From an uncultured Lachnospiraceae bacterium (lineage in GTDB: Bacteria; Bacillota; Clostridia; Lachnospirales; Lachnospiraceae): a DNA stretch of 64,000 nucleotides. The notes below the pieces were generated by a model. It was not told where the DNA came from. It saw only the letters and a program-made list of their open reading frames with translations, and did no database searches. This document shows, in pieces, positions 51,304-59,466 of the stretch. The first letter of the stretch is position 1. Each line of letters begins with the position of its first letter. The position numbers and the translations under genes were made by a program. Location: contig URSA01000004.1 of NCBI GenBank assembly GCA_900550475.1, positions 186,001-250,000 of the forward strand, read 5' to 3'.

Positions 51304-52389
51304 GTGCAGGAAAATCGGATCAAGAGATTGAAAATGGCAATAGCTGCCCAGTCAGTGCTATGCATGATCGCACTGGCGGGCATCTTTTGCGTGAGGCAGA
51401 ATGACGGCGCCGGAAAAACGACGGAGAGCGGAACAACGTGGGCGGAGGAGGCGGTCAGCGACGGCTATATCAAGTGGGTGGATTTCACTGTGACCTACGA
51501 GGCGCTCTGCCGGGCGTACGAGTGGGATGTGGACACCGCACAGGACGCGGTACATATTGACTGGGTGGAAATGCTCGCCTATCTGGGCGCAAAGTACGGC
51601 GGCGACTTTGCCCACAACGAAAAGAAGCTGCAAAAGGACATGGCAAAGCTGGCGGCGGCGCTCACCGAGGAGGGGCAGACCATGCAGACGCTCACCGCCG
51701 ACATGAAATACTACGCCTACTACGAGGAGGCCTACCGCGCCGTGCTGGGCGGCATGGTGGGCACATACGAGATCGAGACCACAGCGGAGGACGGCACGGT
51801 GCAGTGGCAGCAGATGTACGGCCTGAAGGCGTACTCCCCCATCGCCCGCGGGTTCGAGTACAGCCACTTCGACGACTTCGGCTCCAGCCGCAGCTACGGC
51901 TACAAGAGACCGCACCTGGGACATGACATGATGGGGCAGGTGGGTACACCCATCATCAGTGTGGAGTCCGGCTATGTGGAGGCGTTGGGGTGGAATCAGT
52001 ACGGGGGCTGGCGGATCGGTATCCGCAGCTTTGACGGCAAACGCTACTATTACTATGCTCACCTGCGGCAGAATTACCCCTATGCGGAGGGGCTGGCGGA
52101 GGGCAGCGTGGTCACTGCGGGGGATGTGATCGGCTACATGGGACATACCGGGTACAGCACCGAGGAGAATGTGAATAATATAGAAGTGACGCATCTGCAC
52201 TGGGGCATGGAGCTGGTGTTTGACGAGAGCCAGAAGGAAAGCGACAACGAAATCTGGATCGATGTGTACCCGCTCACGCAGTTTTTATATAAGCACAGAA
52301 GCGAGACACAGAAGGTGGAAGGAACAAAGGAGTGGAGGCGGGTGCATGCCATGCGGGATCCGGCTGTGGAGCAGTACATGGCGAGATAG
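51304..52389 (+). CDS. M23 family metallopeptidase, membrane-anchored
   Basis: A 361-residue protein. One membrane segment near residues 10-30 is followed by an extracellular part: a helical region, then an M23/LytM domain from about 190 with H204-x-x-x-D208 (H-L-G-H-D) and H297-x-H299 (H-L-H-W-G), the zinc ligands. The metal set is complete, so it may be an active endopeptidase that cuts wall peptides; SpoIIQ/SpoIVFA-like roles cannot be excluded. GTG 51304 has GTGAGG upstream; the in-frame ATG at 51253 has no ribosome site but would add 17 residues. Confidence 0.88.
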   Translation: MQENRIKRLKMAIAAQSVLCMIALAGIFCVRQNDGAGKTTESGTTWAEEAVSDGYIKWVDFTVTYEALCRAYEWDVDTAQDAVHIDWVEMLAYLGAKYGGDFAHNEKKLQKDMAKLAAALTEEGQTMQTLTADMKYYAYYEEAYRAVLGGMVGTYEIETTAEDGTVQWQQMYGLKAYSPIARGFEYSHFDDFGSSRSYGYKRPHLGHDMMGQVGTPIISVESGYVEALGWNQYGGWRIGIRSFDGKRYYYYAHLRQNYPYAEGLAEGSVVTAGDVIGYMGHTGYSTEENVNNIEVTHLHWGMELVFDESQKESDNEIWIDVYPLTQFLYKHRSETQKVEGTKEWRRVHAMRDPAVEQYMAR

Positions 52390-52441
52390 CGGGCAAAAGC
52401 ACTTCTTTGTTATTTTTTTATCAAATTTTGTATAAAATGGA

Positions 52442-52470
52442 TTGCAAAACAAGGGGCTCTATGTTAAAAT
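52442..52470 (+). promoter_or_regulatory. Promoter of the butyryl-CoA operon
   Basis: TTGCAA (52442-52447), 17-base spacer, TAAAAT (52465-52470), about 62 bases before thl. The only good promoter seen before the operon. Confidence 0.65.
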
Positions 52471-52531
52471 GAGGACAGTTGTAATGACAAAAAAATAACA
52501 ATCTATAAAAACATTATTGGAGGAAAGAGAA

Positions 52532-53716
52532 ATGGCAAGAAAAGTAGTGTTGGCTGGCGCATGTCGTACGGCAATCGGTACTATGGGCGGTACTCTGAGC
52601 ACCACTCCGGCTGCAGAGCTGGGAGCAATCGTTATCAAGGAAGCGCTGAAGAGAGCCGGTGTGGCTCCTGAGGCAGTTGACCAGGTATACATGGGCTGTG
52701 TCATCCAGGCAGGACAGGGACAGAACGTTGCCCGCCAGGCTTCCATCAAGGCAGGACTTCCCATCGAGGTTCCCGCTGTTACCATGAACGTTGTATGCGG
52801 CTCCGGTCTGAACTGTGTGAACCAGGCAGCACAGATGATCATGGCAGGCGATGCAGACATCGTTGTTGCAGGCGGTATGGAGAACATGTCCATGGCTCCT
52901 TATGCGATCCTTCAGGGACGTTACGGCTACCGCATGGGAAATGCTACCATGGTAGATACCATGATCAAGGATGCTCTCTGGGATGCCTTCAATGATTATC
53001 ATATGATCAAGACCGCAGACAATATCTGCGAGGAGTGGGGACTGACCCGCGAGGAGCTGGACGAGTTTGCACTGAAGAGCCAGCTCAAGGCAGAGGAAGC
53101 ACAGAAGAACGGAGCTTTCAAGGCAGAGATCGTTCCCGTTGAAGTAAAGAAGAAGAAAGAGACCATCGTATTCGATACCGATGAGGGCCCTCGTCACGGA
53201 TCCACCATCGAAGGACTTGCAAAGCTCCGCGCAATCAATCCGGGCGGATTTGTAACCGCAGGAAATGCATCCGGTATCAATGACGGCGCAGCAGCTATCG
53301 TGGTAATGAGCGAGGAGAAGGCAAAGGAGCTGGGCGTGAAGCCTATGGCTACCTTCGTAGCAGGCGCTCTTGCAGGCGTGAGACCTGAGGTTATGGGTAT
53401 CGGCCCTGTTGCTTCCACCAGAAAGGTGATGGCAAAGACCGGCATGAAGATCGAGGACTTCGATATCATCGAGGCAAACGAGGCATTCGCAGCACAGTCC
53501 GTAGCAGTCGGCAAGGATCTGGGCATTGATGTTGACAAGCAGCTCAACCCTAACGGCGGCGCAATTGCACTGGGACATCCCGTTGGCGCTTCCGGCTGCC
53601 GTATTCTGGTAACTCTGCTTCATGAGATGCAGGCAAGAGGAGCAAAGACCGGACTGGCTACCCTGTGTATCGGCGGCGGTATGGGATGCTCCACCATCGT
53701 AAAGATCGAGGATTAA
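52532..53716 (+). CDS. thl: Acetyl-CoA C-acetyltransferase (thiolase)
   Basis: A 394-residue thiolase that condenses two acetyl-CoA to acetoacetyl-CoA, the first step of butyrate formation. Catalytic residues are visible: C89 in N-V-V-C-G-S-G-L-N, the histidine of G-G-A-I-A-L-G-H-P-V-G-A-S-G, and C379 in C-I-G-G-G-M-G-C. GGAGGA precedes ATG 52532. It leads the operon, with a large hairpin between it and crt. Codon choice is strongly biased (A-A-G, G-A-G, C-T-G), as in highly expressed genes. Confidence 0.97.
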   Translation: MARKVVLAGACRTAIGTMGGTLSTTPAAELGAIVIKEALKRAGVAPEAVDQVYMGCVIQAGQGQNVARQASIKAGLPIEVPAVTMNVVCGSGLNCVNQAAQMIMAGDADIVVAGGMENMSMAPYAILQGRYGYRMGNATMVDTMIKDALWDAFNDYHMIKTADNICEEWGLTREELDEFALKSQLKAEEAQKNGAFKAEIVPVEVKKKKETIVFDTDEGPRHGSTIEGLAKLRAINPGGFVTAGNASGINDGAAAIVVMSEEKAKELGVKPMATFVAGALAGVRPEVMGIGPVASTRKVMAKTGMKIEDFDIIEANEAFAAQSVAVGKDLGIDVDKQLNPNGGAIALGHPVGASGCRILVTLLHEMQARGAKTGLATLCIGGGMGCSTIVKIED

Positions 53717-53729
53717 TCATATTGCAACG

Positions 53730-53764
53730 AGGGGAGAATGTCCGCAGGGAGCGGATGTTCTCCT
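53730..53764 (+). other. Intergenic hairpin between thl and crt
   Basis: GGAGAA-TG-TCCGC (53733-53745) pairs with GCGGA-TG-TTCTCC (53751-53763) with a two-base internal loop. The tail T-T-G-T-T-G-T-G-T is a poor T-run, so it is at best a partial terminator; it may also mark RNA processing and set the thl-to-crt ratio. Confidence 0.6.
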
Positions 53765-53801
53765 TGTTGTGTGTCAAAGAAAAAGAAAAGGAGTATCCGA
53801 C

Positions 53802-54587
53802 ATGGAATACATTGTATATGAACAAAAAGGTCAGGTGGGAGTGATCACCATCAGCCGTGAGAAGGCACTGAACGCGCTGAACTCACAGGTGCTTGATGAG
53901 CTGAACGCGACACTGGACGCAGTAGACCTGAACGAGACCAGATGCCTGATCCTGACAGGTGCAGGACAGAAATCCTTCGTCGCAGGTGCGGACATCGGCG
54001 AGATGAGCACGCTGACAAAGGCAGAGGGCGAGGCATTTGGCAAGAAGGGAAACGACGTTTTCCGCAAGCTGGAGACATTCCCCATCCCTGTGATCGCGGC
54101 CGTGAACGGCTTTGCACTGGGCGGCGGATGCGAGATCTCCATGAGCTGTGATATCAGAATCTGCTCCGACAACGCTGTGTTCGGACAGCCTGAGGTTGGT
54201 CTCGGAATCACCCCCGGTTTTGGCGGAACCCAGAGACTGGCTCGCCTTGTGGGCGCAGGCATGGCAAAGCAGATGATCTACACCGCAAGAAATATCAAGG
54301 CTGACGAGGCATACAGAATCGGTCTTGTCAATGCAGTATATACGCAGGAGGAGCTGATGCCGGCTGCGGAAAAGATGGCAGCAGGTATCGCGAAGAATGC
54401 TCCCATTGCAGTCCGCAACTGCAAGAAGGCAATCAACGAGGGTCTCGATCTTGATATGGACGCAGCGGTAGCATTGGAAGAGAAGCTCTTCGGCGGCTGC
54501 TTCGAGACGGAAGATCAGAAATACGGAATGGCATTTTTCCTTGACAAAAACAAGGACAAGGTAAAAGAGCCGTTCAAAAACTTATAA
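53802..54587 (+). CDS. crt: 3-hydroxybutyryl-CoA dehydratase (crotonase)
   Basis: A 261-residue enoyl-CoA hydratase family enzyme that removes water from 3-hydroxybutyryl-CoA to give crotonyl-CoA. The two catalytic glutamates are E111 (G-G-G-C-E-I) and E131 (Q-P-E-V-G-L-G), with the oxyanion loop G-A-D-I-G-E-M near 65. AAAAGGAG precedes ATG 53802. Second gene of the operon, 85 bases after thl across the hairpin. Confidence 0.96.
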   Translation: MEYIVYEQKGQVGVITISREKALNALNSQVLDELNATLDAVDLNETRCLILTGAGQKSFVAGADIGEMSTLTKAEGEAFGKKGNDVFRKLETFPIPVIAAVNGFALGGGCEISMSCDIRICSDNAVFGQPEVGLGITPGFGGTQRLARLVGAGMAKQMIYTARNIKADEAYRIGLVNAVYTQEELMPAAEKMAAGIAKNAPIAVRNCKKAINEGLDLDMDAAVALEEKLFGGCFETEDQKYGMAFFLDKNKDKVKEPFKNL

Positions 54588-54612
54588 AAAAAATATATTA
54601 GGAGGATTTACA

Positions 54613-55452
54613 ATGAAAGTAGGTATTATCGGCGCAGGCACCATGGGTGCGGGAATCGCACAGGCATTTGCAATGACGGACGGTTATGAGGTTTGTCTTT
54701 GCGATATCAAGCAGGAGTTCGCTGACGGCGGCAAGGCAAGAATCTTAAAGAACCTGAACTTCCTTGTAGGCAAGGAGAAGATCACACAGGAGAAGGCAGA
54801 CGAGATCGCTGCAAAGATCGTGACCGGTTTAAAGGACATCTGCACGGACTGCGATCTTGTAATCGAGGTTGCTCCCGAAAATATGCAGATCAAGAAGACC
54901 ACCTTCAAGGAGCTGCAGGACATCGTAAAGCCGGACTGCATGTTTGCAACCAACACCTCCTCCCTGTCCATCACGGAGATCGGTGCAGGTCTTGACAGAC
55001 CCATGATCGGTATGCACTTCTTCAACCCTGCCGACAGAATGAAGCTGGTTGAGGTGATTGCAGGCGAGAATACACCCGCTGAGCTGGTTGAGAAGATCAA
55101 GGCAATCGCAACCGAGATCGGCAAGACACCCGTAGAAGTGAAGGAAGCTCCCGGATTTGTGGTAAACAGAATCCTGATCCCCATGATCAACGAAGCAATC
55201 GGCATCTATGCAGACGGCATTGCCAGCGTTGCAGATATTGACGAGGCAATGAAGCTGGGTGCATCACATCCCATGGGACCTCTGGCTCTGGGCGATCTGG
55301 TTGGTCTGGACATCGTTCTGGCAATCATGGAAGTGCTGCAGAACGAGACCGGAGATCCGAAGTACCGTCCTCATCCCCTGCTGCGTAAGATGGTTCGTGC
55401 AGGCAAGCTGGGAAGAAAGACCGGAAAGGGCTTCTACGACTATTCCAAGTAA
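54613..55452 (+). CDS. hbd: 3-hydroxybutyryl-CoA dehydrogenase
   Basis: A 279-residue NAD(P)H enzyme that reduces acetoacetyl-CoA to 3-hydroxybutyryl-CoA. The nucleotide loop G-A-G-T-M-G-A-G (residues 7-14), the E-V-A-P-E-N-M segment, the catalytic histidine in G-M-H-F-F-N-P, and the end G-R-K-T-G-K-G-F-Y-D-Y are present. AGGAGG precedes the ATG. It lies 25 bases after crt. Confidence 0.97.
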   Translation: MKVGIIGAGTMGAGIAQAFAMTDGYEVCLCDIKQEFADGGKARILKNLNFLVGKEKITQEKADEIAAKIVTGLKDICTDCDLVIEVAPENMQIKKTTFKELQDIVKPDCMFATNTSSLSITEIGAGLDRPMIGMHFFNPADRMKLVEVIAGENTPAELVEKIKAIATEIGKTPVEVKEAPGFVVNRILIPMINEAIGIYADGIASVADIDEAMKLGASHPMGPLALGDLVGLDIVLAIMEVLQNETGDPKYRPHPLLRKMVRAGKLGRKTGKGFYDYSK

Positions 55453-55496
55453 TCAGGACAGAATGAAAATAAATTTTTAATGGAGGAAATATCATC

Positions 55497-56648
55497 ATGG
55501 ATTTTACTTTGAAAAAAGAACATGAAATGGCGCGCACTCTGTTCAAAGAGTTCGCAGAAAAAGAAGTAAAGCCTCTTGCACAGGAGGTTGACGAAACCGA
55601 AATTTTCCCTCGCGGAACAGTTGAGAAAATGGCAAAATCCGGTTTCCTTGGAATTCCCGTTCCCAAGGAGTACGGCGGACAGGGCTGTGATCCCCTGACC
55701 TACGTTATGTGCGTTGAGGAGCTTTCCAAGGTTTGCGGTACCACAGGCGTTATCGTTTCCGCACACACCTCCCTCTGCTGCGATCCCATCCTGACATTCG
55801 GTACGGAAGAGCAGAAGCAGAAGTATCTGGTTCCCCTTGCAAAGGGCGAGAAGCTGGGTGCATTCGGTCTGACCGAGCCCGGTGCAGGTACAGACGCACA
55901 GGGACAGCAGACAAAGGCTGTTCCGGACGGTGATGAGTATGTGATCAACGGCTCCAAGATCTTTATTACAAACGGTAAAGAGGCAGACGTTTACGTTATC
56001 TTTGCAGTGACCGGCATGATCGAGAAGAAGGGCAGAATGATCAAGGAAATCTCTGCATTCATCGTTGAGAAGGGCACCCCGGGCTTCACCTTCGGAACCA
56101 AGGAGAAGAAGATGGGTATCCGCGGTTCTTCCACCTACGAACTGATCTTTACGGATTGCCGTATCCCGAAGGAGAACCTGCTCGGCAAGCTTGGACAGGG
56201 CTTCAAGATCGCAATGCACACGCTGGACGGCGGTCGTATCGGTATCGCTTCCCAGGCACTTGGTATCGCAGAGGGCGCTCTTGAGAACACCATCGCATAT
56301 GTAAAAGAGAGAAAGCAGTTCGGCAGAGCAATCGGCGCATTCCAGAATACACAGTTCCAGCTGGCTGACATGGCTACCAAGGTAGAGGCTGCAAAGCTTC
56401 TGGTTTACAAGGCAGCTATGGCAAAGGCAACCCAGAAGGAATACTCCTTTGAGGCAGCACAGGCTAAGCTCTATGCGGCAGAGGTTGCAATGGAAGTGAC
56501 CACCAAGGCTGTTCAGCTTCACGGCGGTTACGGCTACACCAGAGAGTACGACGTTGAGCGTATGATGCGTGATGCCAAGATCACCGAGATCTACGAGGGT
56601 ACATCGGAAGTACAGAGAATGGTTATTTCCGCAAACCTGCTGAAGTAG
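55497..56648 (+). CDS. bcd: Butyryl-CoA dehydrogenase
   Basis: A 383-residue acyl-CoA dehydrogenase that reduces crotonyl-CoA to butyryl-CoA in complex with EtfAB. The catalytic base E367 is in Y-E-G-T-S-E-V-Q, the same number as in well studied family members; the FAD region G-L-T-E-P-G-A-G-T-D and the L-H-G-G-Y-G-Y segment are present. In clostridia the complex bifurcates electrons from NADH to crotonyl-CoA and ferredoxin; adjacency to etfB-etfA supports that use here. GGAGGAAA precedes the ATG. Confidence 0.97.
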   Translation: MDFTLKKEHEMARTLFKEFAEKEVKPLAQEVDETEIFPRGTVEKMAKSGFLGIPVPKEYGGQGCDPLTYVMCVEELSKVCGTTGVIVSAHTSLCCDPILTFGTEEQKQKYLVPLAKGEKLGAFGLTEPGAGTDAQGQQTKAVPDGDEYVINGSKIFITNGKEADVYVIFAVTGMIEKKGRMIKEISAFIVEKGTPGFTFGTKEKKMGIRGSSTYELIFTDCRIPKENLLGKLGQGFKIAMHTLDGGRIGIASQALGIAEGALENTIAYVKERKQFGRAIGAFQNTQFQLADMATKVEAAKLLVYKAAMAKATQKEYSFEAAQAKLYAAEVAMEVTTKAVQLHGGYGYTREYDVERMMRDAKITEIYEGTSEVQRMVISANLLK

Positions 56649-56701
56649 TTTGCCGCAGGATCCACAATCATAACAAATTCAGAATAAGGAGTGAAAATAC
56701 A

Positions 56702-57484
56702 ATGAAAATTGTTGTTTGTATTAAACAGGTACCCGATACCAAGGGCGGCGTAAAGTTTAATCCCGACGGTACCCTTGACAGAGGCGCAATGCTGACGATT
56801 ATGAACCCTGACGACAAGGCAGGTCTTGAGGCTGCTCTGAGATTAAAGGATCAGTACGGTGCGGAAGTTACCGTGATCACCATGGGTCTTCCCAAGGCTG
56901 AGGATGTGCTGCGTGAGGCAATGGCAATGGGAGCTGACAAGGGAATCCTTGTGACCGACCGTGTACTCGGCGGTGCCGACACATGGGCAACCAGCCAGAC
57001 ACTGGCAGGCGCAATCCGCAATCTGGACTACGATCTGATCATTACCGGACGTCAGGCAATCGACGGCGATACCGCACAGGTTGGTCCTCAGATTTCCGAG
57101 CATCTGGGAATCCCCGTAATTTCCTATGCACAGAAGATCGAGGTTGAGGGTGATTATGTGATCGTTGAGCGTCAGTTCGACGACAGATATCATGTGCTGA
57201 AGGCTAAGATGCCCTGCCTGATCACTGCACTTTCCGAACTGAATGAGCCGCGTTATATGACACCGGGCGGAATTTTCGATGCATGCAAGGCTGAGATCAC
57301 CGTTTGGGGCAGAGCAAATCTGGTTGACGTAGACGATTCCAACTTAGGTCTCAAGGGATCACCGACCCAGATCGCAAAGGCTTCTGACAAGGTAAGAAAG
57401 GGTGCCGGCGAGAAGGTTACCCTGGATCCTTCAGAGTCTGTTGACTATATCGTAGGCAAATTAAAGGAGAAGCATGTGATCTAA
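56702..57484 (+). CDS. etfB: Electron transfer flavoprotein, beta subunit
   Basis: A 260-residue EtfB subunit. It opens K-I-V-V-C-I-K-Q-V-P-D-T, has M-N-P-D-D-K-A-G near 38 and the nucleotide segment G-A-D-K-G-I-L-V near 79, plus G-R-Q-A-I-D-G-D-T-A-Q-V-G-P near 118. With EtfA it carries the FADs that split electrons between crotonyl-CoA and ferredoxin. It follows bcd by 53 bases. Confidence 0.96.
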   Translation: MKIVVCIKQVPDTKGGVKFNPDGTLDRGAMLTIMNPDDKAGLEAALRLKDQYGAEVTVITMGLPKAEDVLREAMAMGADKGILVTDRVLGGADTWATSQTLAGAIRNLDYDLIITGRQAIDGDTAQVGPQISEHLGIPVISYAQKIEVEGDYVIVERQFDDRYHVLKAKMPCLITALSELNEPRYMTPGGIFDACKAEITVWGRANLVDVDDSNLGLKGSPTQIAKASDKVRKGAGEKVTLDPSESVDYIVGKLKEKHVI

Positions 57485-57534
57485 GCGGAAGCTTTGTCAT
57501 GTGTGCCGCTTGAGTGGCAGAAAGCGAGGATATG

Positions 57535-58578
57535 ATGAATTTAGAAGAATATAAGGGCGTATTTGTCTTTGCGCAGCAGGTAGATAATGAACTGAACAGC
57601 ATCGCTTTTGAATTGATCGGTAAGGGCAAAGAGCTTGCCAGGGATCTTGGCACAGAGGTTACCGCAGTGCTGGTCGGCAGCGATGTAAAGGGTCTTGCAG
57701 ACGAACTGGCAGCATACGGTGCTGACAAGGTGATCGTGGTAGACGATCCCGAACTGAAGGAGTATAGAACGGAGCCTTATGCACATGCTCTGGCATCCGT
57801 GATCAACAAGTATAAGCCGGAAATTTTCCTGGTAGGTGCAACTGCAATCGGCCGTGACTTAGGTCCCCGTGTTTCCGCAAGGATCCACACCGGTCTGACC
57901 GCAGACTGTACGCAGCTTGAGATCGGCGATTTCCCGATCAACCCGATTCCCGGCAAGGAGCAGAAGCACAATCAGCTTCTTATGACCCGTCCCGCATTCG
58001 GCGGAAACACCATTGCAACCATTGCCTGCCCGGACTTCCGTCCCCAGATGGCAACCGTTCGTCCCGGCGTTATGCAGAAGCTTCCCAAGAACGAGGGTGC
58101 AAAGGCTGTTGTTGAGGAGTTCAATCCCGGGTTTACACCGGACAACAAGTATGTTGAGATCCTGAAGGTGGTAAAGGCTGTTTCCGACACCGTAGATATT
58201 ATGGATGCAAAGATTCTGGTATCCGGCGGACGTGGCGTAGGCAGCGCAGAGAACTTCAAGCTGCTTGACGATCTGGCAGCCGTTCTCGGCGGAACCGTAA
58301 GCTGCTCCCGTGCAGTTGTGGATGCGGGCTGGAAGTCCAAGGATCTTCAGGTTGGACAGACCGGTAAGACCGTTCGTCCCAATGTGTATTTTGCAATCGG
58401 TATCTCCGGTGCTATCCAGCATCTGGCAGGTATGGAGGAGTCCGACATCATCATTGCAATCAACAAGGATGAGACCGCTCCGATCTTCGATGTGGCTGAC
58501 TACGGTATCGTAGGTGACCTGAACAAGATCGTTCCCATGCTGACCGAGAAGCTGAAAGCTGAAATGGCAGCAAAATAA
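57535..58578 (+). CDS. etfA: Electron transfer flavoprotein, alpha subunit
   Basis: A 347-residue EtfA subunit. The C-terminal FAD domain is typical: S-G-G-R-G-V-G near 222, S-R-A-V-V-D-A-G-W near 252, Q-V-G-Q-T-G-K-T-V near 268, and G-I-S-G-A-I-Q-H. There are no N-terminal iron-sulfur motifs of the kind some EtfA proteins carry. ATG 57535 and ATG 57532 are both possible; GCGAGGA lies just upstream. It ends the operon; a terminator follows. No butyryl-CoA transferase or kinase gene is adjacent. Confidence 0.95.
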   Translation: MNLEEYKGVFVFAQQVDNELNSIAFELIGKGKELARDLGTEVTAVLVGSDVKGLADELAAYGADKVIVVDDPELKEYRTEPYAHALASVINKYKPEIFLVGATAIGRDLGPRVSARIHTGLTADCTQLEIGDFPINPIPGKEQKHNQLLMTRPAFGGNTIATIACPDFRPQMATVRPGVMQKLPKNEGAKAVVEEFNPGFTPDNKYVEILKVVKAVSDTVDIMDAKILVSGGRGVGSAENFKLLDDLAAVLGGTVSCSRAVVDAGWKSKDLQVGQTGKTVRPNVYFAIGISGAIQHLAGMEESDIIIAINKDETAPIFDVADYGIVGDLNKIVPMLTEKLKAEMAAK

Positions 58579-58603
58579 TAACTGTCCATATTACAAGATG
58601 AAA

Positions 58604-58650
58604 ACCGGCATGACAGAGGACGGAAGCGTATCTCTGCCGTGCCGGCTTTT
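58604..58650 (+). terminator. Terminator of the butyryl-CoA operon
   Basis: Stem ACCGGCATGACAGAGA (58604-58619) with TCTCTGCCGTGCCGGCT (58630-58646) with a few wobble or mismatched pairs, then four T. Confidence 0.75.
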
Positions 58651-58688
58651 GTGTGATTTCTTTTGTAGGAGACAAGGGCGGCTTTTTA

Positions 58689-58697
58689 TGCTATAAT
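58689..58697 (+). promoter_or_regulatory. Extended -10 promoter of the ABC ATPase operon
   Basis: TGCTATAAT at 58689-58697: TG extension plus perfect TATAAT. A TTGTAG at 58663 is too far to count as a -35. Confidence 0.5.
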
Positions 58698-58769
58698 GAG
58701 TCCCATAGAAAAACAAGCGGCTGCGAAGCAGCGGAGGCCGCCAATGCTACGGGAAGAATGAGGGAAAAC

Positions 58770-59459
58770 ATGGATCTTCTTGTAACGGGAATTGAGAGTG
58801 CATATGGCAGAAAGAAAGTCCTGCAAGGCGTGAGCCTCGCCGCGGAAACCGGACAATGCGTTGGGCTTGTGGGGGCGAACGGCTGCGGGAAGTCGACGCT
58901 GCTCGGAATCCTTGCAGGCTTGCGCAGACCGGATGCAGGCAGCATCCTTTTTGACGGCAGACCCGCCGCAGAGAAAGATCTGATCCGCTGTACCGGGTAT
59001 GTGCCTCAGGAGAGCAACCTGATCGGAGAACTGAGCGTGATGGACAATCTGCTTTTGTGGTATGGCGGCAGGGCAGCATTAGAAGAGGCATTCAGACAGG
59101 AATTTCTGCATAGACTCGGAGTGGAACAGCTTTGCAGGGTGAGGGTCGACAGGCTTTCCGGCGGAATGAAAAAGAAGGTCAGCATAGCCTGTGCGCTGGC
59201 GGGAAATCCGCCCATTCTTCTTCTGGATGAGCCGGGAGCGGCACTTGATCTGCCGGGAAAGAACGAGCTTCGCAACTTCCTGTGCTGGCACAAGAGCCGG
59301 GGCGGCACGGTGCTGCTTGCCACCCATGATGAAAGTGAACTTTCCGTCTGCGACCGGATATTTGTACTACATAACGGAACAAGCAGGGAGATCGACCGCA
59401 CTTTGCGGGGAGATGATCTGACACAAATAATACAAACGCCGCACAGCGGCAGAATGTGA
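58770..59459 (+). CDS. ABC transporter ATP-binding protein
   Basis: A 229-residue ABC ATPase: Walker A G-A-N-G-C-G-K-S-T near 36-44, Q-loop Y-V-P-Q-E-S near 83-88, signature L-S-G-G-M-K-K-K near 129, Walker B I-L-L-L-D-E-P near 149 and the H-loop A-T-H-D near 184. The G-M-K-K-K form is common in exporters of the ABC-2 type. ATG 58770 has GAGGGA upstream. Together with the permease-like gene at 61332 it probably makes an exporter; the substrate is unknown. Confidence 0.92.
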   Translation: MDLLVTGIESAYGRKKVLQGVSLAAETGQCVGLVGANGCGKSTLLGILAGLRRPDAGSILFDGRPAAEKDLIRCTGYVPQESNLIGELSVMDNLLLWYGGRAALEEAFRQEFLHRLGVEQLCRVRVDRLSGGMKKKVSIACALAGNPPILLLDEPGAALDLPGKNELRNFLCWHKSRGGTVLLATHDESELSVCDRIFVLHNGTSREIDRTLRGDDLTQIIQTPHSGRM

Positions 59460-59466
59460 GGAGAAA

